Part shown: positions 1 to 4,455 of the stretch, piece by piece
How positions within the stretch are numbered: the stretch's first letter is position 1
Layout: each line of letters begins with the position of its first letter
NCBI GenBank assembly: GCA_005881495.1
Contig: VBHI01000005.1
Span: 1 to 8,164 of the forward strand
Length of the DNA: 8,164 nucleotides
Direction: 5' to 3'
From: Chloroflexota bacterium
Lineage (GTDB): Bacteria > Chloroflexota > Ktedonobacteria > Ktedonobacterales > Ktedonobacteraceae
Notes under the pieces: generated by a model
Told to the model about the DNA's origin: nothing
Database searches by the model: none
The model's input: the letters and a program-made list of their open reading frames with translations, nothing else
Translations under genes and position numbers: made by a program

Positions 1-555
1 TACGACCTGCTCTTCTGCCGTCTCCTTCACGGCGAGGCGAATGCGTAACTTCAACGGTTCCGTCTGGATGATCTGGCAGCTGTACAATCCCGGCGTTTCC
101 TCCGCGACCGTCAAAATGGCAAGCGGAAGGATCTGGACCACCCTCCCTTGTTGGGCAGGAAACGAAAGCACTTCATCGGTACGACCAATAACGTGTATGA
201 CCGGGAATGGACTTCCGCAGGGGCAGGTGTCGGGGCTGATGGTCACCCGATCGCCCATCTTGTACCGGAGAAGTGGCTGCACCCGGTTGGCCAGGTTCGT
301 CACCAACACGGCATGGGAAAGCTGCCCAGGCGGCATTGGCTGGTCGTTCTCATCGACCGGTTCCAGGATATACCAGTCACTATTCACGTGCAACTGCTTG
401 TGCTTACATTCGTAGGTCAGACCGACAGCCTCAGACGACCCGTAATAGTTGCCCACTGCACATCCAAAGGCCGCTTCTACCCGCTGGCGTACTACATCCG
501 TGAGGGTCTCGCCTGCGGCATTTTTCTCTTTTTCCCCTTCATGCTCTACTCCTCT
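1..555 (-). pseudogene. PaaK-like phenylacetate-CoA ligase family, C-terminal remnant
   Basis: The minus-strand frame is open for 185 codons, from just after an in-frame TGA (556-558) to the window edge. It reads as the C-terminal half of an ANL-superfamily adenylate-forming ligase of the PaaK/coenzyme F390 synthetase-like group, which activates a carboxylate to an acyl-adenylate and then an acyl-CoA. Visible motifs, numbered in the fragment: YYGSSE (residues 37-42, the YGxTE-type A5 motif), LRYKMGD (96-102, A7-like), CPCG (111-114, typical of the family) and IGRTDE (123-128, with the hinge Asp). Similarity starts near residue 14. The family is usually about 430 residues, so roughly the N-terminal 250, including the ATP-binding P-loop, are absent. 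No ATG, GTG or TTG lies between the TGA and the conserved part. The 3' end is beyond the window. I infer a 5'-truncated, non-functional gene; an assembly error is the main alternative. Confidence 0.8.
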
Positions 556-655
556 TCACATTGCATTTCATACCAGGAGGATACTACATGCGTATCAGAG
601 CGTCATCACGTTGCAAGGCCATTTCATCACAGAGCGATCACACTTTTGGCCGCTC

Positions 656-958
656 TCATCCCCTATTTGAAGAGCCTGGCCGCCCACGCGCTTCTGGCCC
701 AGATGAACTGAGAAGGTTGGATTCCTTCCCCCTTTCAGGCTCTATGCGCGAAAGCCCGAGCAAGGGCAGACCTAAATCACGTATTTTGATCAGCACTCCA
801 TGCAGGGCGGTTTGATCGACGATTGGGCCAGAGAGGATGGTTTCTCCATTGTCCACCAGAGTGATGGTCAATCCATCAAACCAATCTGACCATTCACTGT
901 CAAGATGCCCCTTGACGACGATCTGGTAGACCTCTTGTCGAACGTGTTCGCTTTCCAT
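656..958 (-). CDS. Small conserved protein with WFDG / DQxxLHG motifs (hypothetical)
   Basis: A 100-residue soluble protein. The conserved-looking part is residues 8-73: EVYQIVVKGHLD (9-20), SDWFDGLTIT (24-33), LSGPIVDQTALHGVL (42-56) and IRDLGLPLLGLSRIEP (59-74). This reads as a small alternating beta/alpha domain that I recognise as a recurrent uncharacterised family in Chloroflexota and other soil bacteria, with no known function. Residues 76-100 are polar, Gly/Ser/Arg-rich and look like a poorly constrained tail. The ATG at 958 is supported by AAGGAG seven bases upstream. It follows the Lnt-like gene on the same strand after a gap of 166 nt. No transmembrane segment, signal peptide or catalytic motif is visible. 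I am confident it is a real gene, not of its role. Confidence 0.8.
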   Translation of the reverse strand: MESEHVRQEVYQIVVKGHLDSEWSDWFDGLTITLVDNGETILSGPIVDQTALHGVLIKIRDLGLPLLGLSRIEPERGKESNLLSSSGPEARGRPGSSNRG

Positions 959-1124
959 TCCTGTGCTCCTTGCTTGCCTTCTTGCTCGCTCACCGTCAAG
1001 GGAACCTCCTGGTCAGCCATTCGGCACACTCCTCACTCGTGAGTTGTAGCTCGAACGAACTGACGCGCCTGGTGATGAGGAAGGTGACGCCGTTGGTGCC
1101 AGGTCATTTTCCCGATGGTGGTGT

Positions 1125-2723
1125 TTAGCGAGTCGGTTGTGATTCTGGCAGGGGTACGGCGGCTGCCGCAGACCGGCGCTTGCGACTCTGGATGATTGCC
1201 AGCCCGGTGAGGGCCACCAGGCCGATGATGCACAGCCAGGCGAACAGGTCACCGATCGTGGCATAGATGGTGCGGACTCCGTGCATCGGCACGTAGGCGA
1301 CCATGACCTGGTGGTCGGTGGTGAAGTAGTCGGATGCCGAGAGGACCCGCCCTTCGTAATCGACCGCAATGGAGAGCCCCTGGCTCGTCTCACGCACAAG
1401 GGAGAAGCCGTTCTCAATCGCCCGGAACGTGGCCTTTTGGGCATGTGACGGGTCAAACCCCTGCCAGTCGTCGGAAGGCCCGAGCAGCAGGTCGGCTCCG
1501 GCTTGCCCGGCCTGGCGCATCGTGCCCGGATAGTCCAGATCGTAACAAATCACACCGGCCAGACGCCCATACGGGCTCTCGACCAGGGGCACCTTGCCAT
1601 CTCCCTGGACGTAAAGACCCTGGCCCCCGGGAACAAGGTGTGCAATTTCGTAGGTCCAGACCACGTGTCCCGTGGGATCCAGCAGCACGGCTTCGTCCTT
1701 CAGAAAGGGCCCTTTGCCCACATCGGGCAGGAACACGCCCAGCGCCATGTCCAGGTAGATGTCTGCCTCGCGGGCCAGGGCGCCTGCCCGCTGGATCAGG
1801 GCTGGCTCGTCTTCTTGCAAGATGGAGGCACTCACGGGTGACGCTTCTGGCCAGACGACGATTTTGGCCCCGGCGCGCGCTTCCTGTTGGCTGCGTGCCA
1901 ACAGATCATCGTCGAGCGTGGTGAAGGCGGAGCGGGCGAGGGCGCGGTCAGCCTGGGTGGCTTTGCCGGAGAGCAGCAAGGATCCTGTCTCTTGCGGCAG
2001 TTGCTTCTTGAGCGCGGCGACCGCCGCCTGCGAAGGACTGAGACCCGCGACGCGGACCAGGGTCGCTTGCGGCGGGAAGAGCGCCAGCCGTGCGCCCCCA
2101 CCCAGGAGCACTACTGCGAGGACGGCCGCGTACAGCAACCCACCTCCTCGCACGTTGGGCCAGGCAAACCCTCGCTCCCACGCCCAGTTGACGACCGCCG
2201 CGAACCAGGTGATCAAAAAGATGATACCCCAGATCCCTGTCACCGACACCAGTTGCATGAGGGGCAAGTCACCATACTGCGTGTAGGCAATGGAATTAAG
2301 GGTTCCGGCGAGGCCAAAAGAAACGAGGAACTCAATCATCGTAAAGGCCAGTGGAAAGACCAGCGTCGCGACAAAGCCCTGCAGCCGGGGCGTAATGAGA
2401 CGGTCGGCCAGGTAAGGCAGTATCGCCACCAGGCTAAAGAGCAAAACAAGCGCGTAGTAGCCGGGAGGCGTGCCGGGGGGAAATTGAGACCCTTGTAGGA
2501 CAAAAATGGCAGCGACAGCAAACCTGACGAGCCAGGCCAGCAGTAGTCCAGGAAGCGGGCGCTGGGTGCGGACGAAACGCAGCAGAAACAGAGGCGCGAG
2601 CCAGGCTGCCAACGGGATAACCCACTGACCACCGGTGAACAGATACAAGGCAGCCGCAATGGCCAGCCAGAGGTAGGATAGGCGATCCGGGATGCGTGTT
2701 GGAGTGGTGGTGCGCTTGACCAT
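1125..2723 (-). CDS. Apolipoprotein N-acyltransferase-like membrane protein (nitrilase fold), atypical active site
   Basis: A 532-residue protein with the Lnt layout: hydrophobic helices over about residues 16-215, an extracytoplasmic carbon-nitrogen hydrolase (nitrilase) domain over about 220-480, and a final helix near 491-511 followed by a basic tail. Lnt transfers a fatty acyl chain from phospholipid to the N-terminal Cys of lipoproteins. Family landmarks are WPEAS (291-295, triad Glu 293), LLDPTGHVVW (347-356), ICYDLDYP (392-399, triad Cys 393) and RAIENGFSLVRETSQGLS (434-451). The triad Lys, expected in a YxKxHLVP context, is Ile 360 (YEIAHLVPGGQ), and the Glu expected eight residues further on is Gln 368. 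So two key positions are changed, and the protein may be catalytically altered or dead. The ATG at 2723 is preferred over the one at 2807 because only it has a strong ribosome binding site. Fold assignment is confident; activity is doubtful. Confidence 0.85.
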   Translation of the reverse strand: MVKRTTTPTRIPDRLSYLWLAIAAALYLFTGGQWVIPLAAWLAPLFLLRFVRTQRPLPGLLLAWLVRFAVAAIFVLQGSQFPPGTPPGYYALVLLFSLVAILPYLADRLITPRLQGFVATLVFPLAFTMIEFLVSFGLAGTLNSIAYTQYGDLPLMQLVSVTGIWGIIFLITWFAAVVNWAWERGFAWPNVRGGGLLYAAVLAVVLLGGGARLALFPPQATLVRVAGLSPSQAAVAALKKQLPQETGSLLLSGKATQADRALARSAFTTLDDDLLARSQQEARAGAKIVVWPEASPVSASILQEDEPALIQRAGALAREADIYLDMALGVFLPDVGKGPFLKDEAVLLDPTGHVVWTYEIAHLVPGGQGLYVQGDGKVPLVESPYGRLAGVICYDLDYPGTMRQAGQAGADLLLGPSDDWQGFDPSHAQKATFRAIENGFSLVRETSQGLSIAVDYEGRVLSASDYFTTDHQVMVAYVPMHGVRTIYATIGDLFAWLCIIGLVALTGLAIIQSRKRRSAAAAVPLPESQPTR

Positions 2724-2731
2724 GGTTGGAA

Positions 2732-2737
2732 CTCCTC
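2732..2737 (-). promoter_or_regulatory. Ribosome binding site fixing the Lnt-like start
   Basis: GAGGAG on the minus strand sits eight bases before the ATG at 2723. The in-frame ATG at 2807 has no comparable purine run, and using it would place the shared 13-mer and the leader hairpin inside the coding region. Confidence 0.75.
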
Positions 2738-2746
2738 TCTTAAATT

Positions 2747-2763
2747 CAGCACAGCGTGTGCTG
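2747..2763 (-). promoter_or_regulatory. Leader hairpin upstream of the Lnt-like gene
   Basis: On the gene strand, CAGCACA-CGC-TGTGCTG is a perfect 7-bp inverted repeat with a 3-base loop. It ends 23 bases before the start codon and just before the ribosome binding site. It could be an mRNA leader hairpin or a DNA operator. There is no following T-run, although an AATTT sequence follows, so it is a poor intrinsic terminator. Confidence 0.5.
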
Positions 2764-2785
2764 CGAAGCCTCAGACAGGTAACGC

Positions 2786-2798
2786 TACGTGAAGTGTA
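2786..2798 (-). promoter_or_regulatory. Shared 13-mer TACACTTCACGTA, copy A
   Basis: This 13-base sequence occurs perfectly at only two places in the window, each upstream of a minus-strand membrane-protein gene. Here its downstream edge is 62 bases before the Lnt-like start, in the 144-nt gap after the CcdC-like gene. The match to copy B continues partially beyond the 13-mer (G or T, then CGT). It does not fit a clean sigma-A -35/-10 pair, so I call it a candidate promoter or operator element of unknown type. Confidence 0.4.
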
Positions 2799-2867
2799 AA
2801 GAGACATGCAACAGGCTCATCGATATTCCTCTGGAACAGTTGAGATACGAGAGCGTTCCGGTGGTAT

Positions 2868-3365
2868 TTAGCGGCTGGACAGCTTTGCGAAACTGCCCCC
2901 GGAAAGCTCCAGGGCACGCAGAGCGGTGCGCATGTCCCGGCCCAGAAAGTTGCCCACAATCGCGGCGATCAAGGCAGCGTTCAGCGCCGTCTCATCAACT
3001 GCGCTGCCACTCCTCATGAAGAGGAACCGAATCAGCACCCGCGCCAACAGCAAGACGATGAGGACGATCAGATAGCGCCAGCCACCACGTTGAAAAACGA
3101 TGCCCGTCGCTTCATCGCGCCAGACACGTACCACCTGCCCGCTCACCAGACCCGTGCCAACTCCAAGCACCGCGCCGATGATCACAGCAGCGATCCCCTC
3201 TGGTGCCGGATGGCCCACCAGGAACATGCCACCAAGAGCCACGCTCAGAATCAGCGGCATCAGCAGACTCCGCTGCGTGACGGGCAGCTGGATTATCTGG
3301 CGTGCAAAAATGAAGACGACGATCACCAGAGCCAGCAACGCGGTGACAATCACATTGATATTCAT
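2868..3365 (-). CDS. Small multi-pass membrane protein, CcdC/DUF1453-like
   Basis: A 165-residue integral membrane protein. Likely helices are at residues 3-20, 34-50, 57-76, 98-117 and possibly 127-140. The short basic loop after helix 1 (ARQIIQLPVTQR), the GxVxGxxxGxxTGLVSG-type small-residue helix (63-76), the polar RVWRDEATGIVFQRGGWRY stretch (80-98) and the RVLIRF turn (109-114) resemble the CcdC/DUF1453 layout, in which helices surround a short extramembrane strand. CcdC proteins have been linked to cytochrome c biogenesis loci by name only, and I see no cytochrome genes here, so I assign no function. The start is well supported: AAGGAGG lies six bases before the ATG at 3365. The gene is 145 nt before the Lnt-like gene and 176 nt after the VC0807-type gene, so separate promoters are plausible. 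Family assignment is moderate; gene reality is high. Confidence 0.75.
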   Translation of the reverse strand: MNINVIVTALLALVIVVFIFARQIIQLPVTQRSLLMPLILSVALGGMFLVGHPAPEGIAAVIIGAVLGVGTGLVSGQVVRVWRDEATGIVFQRGGWRYLIVLIVLLLARVLIRFLFMRSGSAVDETALNAALIAAIVGNFLGRDMRTALRALELSGGSFAKLSSR

Positions 3366-3385
3366 CAGAACCCTCCTTTTATATC

Positions 3386-3402
3386 GCCGCCATCTCGGCG
3401 GC
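3386..3402 (-). promoter_or_regulatory. Leader hairpin upstream of the CcdC-like gene
   Basis: GCCGCC-GAGAT-GGCGGC on the gene strand is a perfect 6-bp G/C stem with a 5-base loop. It ends 20 bases before the start and about 6 bases before the AAGGAGG ribosome binding site. It is followed by GATATAAAAGGAGG, so it is not an intrinsic terminator. It may be an mRNA leader structure or an operator. Confidence 0.5.
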
Positions 3403-3524
3403 CCAACGATTCGCTCTCATTTTTCAAGAAGACCTTCCAGAGACGTTTCCCTCTTTTCAGCCACCGGCATCTATCGGGAGCAGGATCACCAACGGTGTTC
3501 TAAAAAGCAGTGTAACCGGTGCCC

Positions 3525-3575
3525 GGGTGGGTTTGCACCCATCAAAGGGTGGGAAAAGGGGGTGGGTTTTCCTGC
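3525..3575. repeat. G-rich dispersed repeat, copy 1 (overlaps a gene end)
   Basis: On the plus strand the element begins GGGTGGGTTTGCACCC and ends GGGTGGGTTTTCCTGC. It differs from copy 2 by one substitution (G/A at 3535) and one G in a homopolymer (five G here, four there). Weaker similarity extends 22 bases to the left (GTGTA, spaced GG). It contains six runs of three or more G, suitable for a G-quadruplex, plus a CACCC/GGGTG inverted repeat. Positions 3542-3574 also encode the last ten residues and stop of the VC0807-type gene. Confidence 0.85.
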
Positions 3576-4273
3576 ATGCTCCTTTCACTATCAAGATGCC
3601 CCTCGCTTTGACGCCTCATTTCCGTGACACGGCTTATCATGAGGCGGGCATAGGCAATGGTGAGAGCGATGAGCGCAAATGTCAGCCCGTAGAAGACGAT
3701 GGGCCCGATAGCAAGGTATTGCTGGATCGACAGGTGATATACCATGAAGACCCGCACGGGGAACTCGACGAGATAGGCAATGCCCCAGACCACGGTGGTG
3801 ATGCGGATGTACCTGCGGAACGCCGGATACTGCCATCGTGCATTGAAGACCGGCGATTTTGCCGGATCGTTCCCGGTGGCAAAAGACCGAATGATGTAGA
3901 ACCAGATCGGCCTTGGAAAGAGCAGTGAGGCAATGCAGACCACTCCGAAGACGACGGTGAGAAAGGACTCTCGAATGAGTAAGAGCTTTGGATCCCCTCC
4001 AATGAAGCTGACTCCAGCGGTGATGGCAATAAATGCCAGGACGATGATACCAAGCACATCGAGTTGACGATGGCGGATGAGGGCCACAATCTCGCTGAGC
4101 AGGGCGGGTACAGATGAGATGAGCAGCGCGACGAGGTCAGAAGCAGACGTGTAGTTCTTCAGGAGCGTATAGATGAGATACACTAAAACGCCATTGACGA
4201 GGATGCTGGGCAGCAAGCCGCGGATCGCCGTACGAAAAGAAGGGGGTTGTAAGGATGCTGGTGCCTGTGACAT
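3542..4273 (-). CDS. VC0807-type integral membrane protein
   Basis: A 243-residue protein with about six membrane helices, near residues 19-38, 45-66, 72-91, 102-120, 157-178 and 187-210. The sequence between them matches what I know of the VC0807 family: LLPSILVNGVLVYLIY (20-35), SDLVALLISSVPALLSE (45-61), LLIRESF (98-104) and FATGNDP (131-137). No enzymatic or transport function is established for this family, so none is claimed. The start at 4273 has AAGGAA seven bases upstream. Residues 234-243 (QENPPPFPTL) and the TGA come from the repeat element that overlaps the 3' end, so the natural C-terminus may originally have been different. It lies 182 nt after the LuxR gene on the same strand, with the second repeat, the 13-mer and a hairpin in that gap. 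Confidence 0.85.
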   Translation of the reverse strand: MSQAPASLQPPSFRTAIRGLLPSILVNGVLVYLIYTLLKNYTSASDLVALLISSVPALLSEIVALIRHRQLDVLGIIVLAFIAITAGVSFIGGDPKLLLIRESFLTVVFGVVCIASLLFPRPIWFYIIRSFATGNDPAKSPVFNARWQYPAFRRYIRITTVVWGIAYLVEFPVRVFMVYHLSIQQYLAIGPIVFYGLTFALIALTIAYARLMISRVTEMRRQSEGHLDSERSMQENPPPFPTL

Positions 4274-4289
4274 GGTAGTGTTCCTTTCT

Positions 4290-4304
4290 GTCCGCGAAGC
4301 GGAC
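4290..4304 (-). promoter_or_regulatory. Leader hairpin upstream of the VC0807-type gene
   Basis: GTCCGC-TTC-GCGGAC on the gene strand is a perfect 6-bp stem with a 3-base loop, 16 bases before the start codon and immediately before the AAAGGAA ribosome binding site. It occupies the same place as the hairpins of the next two genes but has an unrelated sequence. Confidence 0.5.
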
Positions 4305-4323
4305 GTGTCTGTGTTCTCTACGA

Positions 4324-4336
4324 TACGTGAAGTGTA
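4324..4336 (-). promoter_or_regulatory. Shared 13-mer TACACTTCACGTA, copy B
   Basis: Perfect second copy of the 13-mer, with its downstream edge 50 bases before the VC0807-type start and 19 bases before the leader hairpin. It lies 10 bases from the G-rich repeat core, and the GTGTA in its plus-strand form is shared with the flank of repeat copy 1. It may therefore be partly an extension of the repeat rather than an independent site. Confidence 0.4.
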
Positions 4337-4346
4337 CCAGGCGATT

Positions 4347-4396
4347 GGGTGGGTTTACACCCATCAAAGGGTGGGAAAAGGGGTGGGTTTTCCTGC
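4347..4396. repeat. G-rich dispersed repeat, copy 2 (intergenic)
   Basis: A 50-bp copy of the same element, in the same orientation as copy 1, between the LuxR gene and the VC0807-type gene. On the plus strand it shows six G-runs (GGG, GGG, GGG, GGG, GGGG, GGG) and the CACCC-ATCAAA-GGGTG hairpin. The C-rich strand is the sense strand of the neighbouring genes. No terminal inverted repeats or coding capacity indicate an insertion sequence; it looks like a REP/MITE-like dispersed element. Confidence 0.85.
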
Positions 4397-4455
4397 GCTC
4401 GAAGAAAGAAGGTGAGTGGCAAACCGCTGCAAGAGGTGTATCCACCAGGGTAGGG

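Noticed and set aside
492..542. Short minus-strand frame (16 codons) with a strong ribosome binding site
   Set aside because: Very short, Lys/Arg-rich, and in the wrong frame relative to the conserved ligase sequence; kept only as a note on a possible frameshift.
148..711. Long plus-strand frame over the ligase remnant and small gene
   Set aside because: The minus strand carries recognisable ANL motifs here; the plus-strand translation has no family-like pattern.
1334..2498. Several long plus-strand frames opposite the Lnt-like gene
   Set aside because: Their Arg/Pro/Gly/Ser-rich translations are typical antisense shadows of a GC-rich gene; no good ribosome binding sites or domains.
2771..2807. 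Upstream ATG at 2807 as the start of the Lnt-like gene
   Set aside because: No ribosome binding site; the extra 28 residues are not membrane-like and would cover the 13-mer and hairpin.
4347..4396. Repeat copy 2 as an intrinsic terminator for the LuxR gene
   Set aside because: The hairpin stem is short and is followed by TAAACCCACC, not a T-run.
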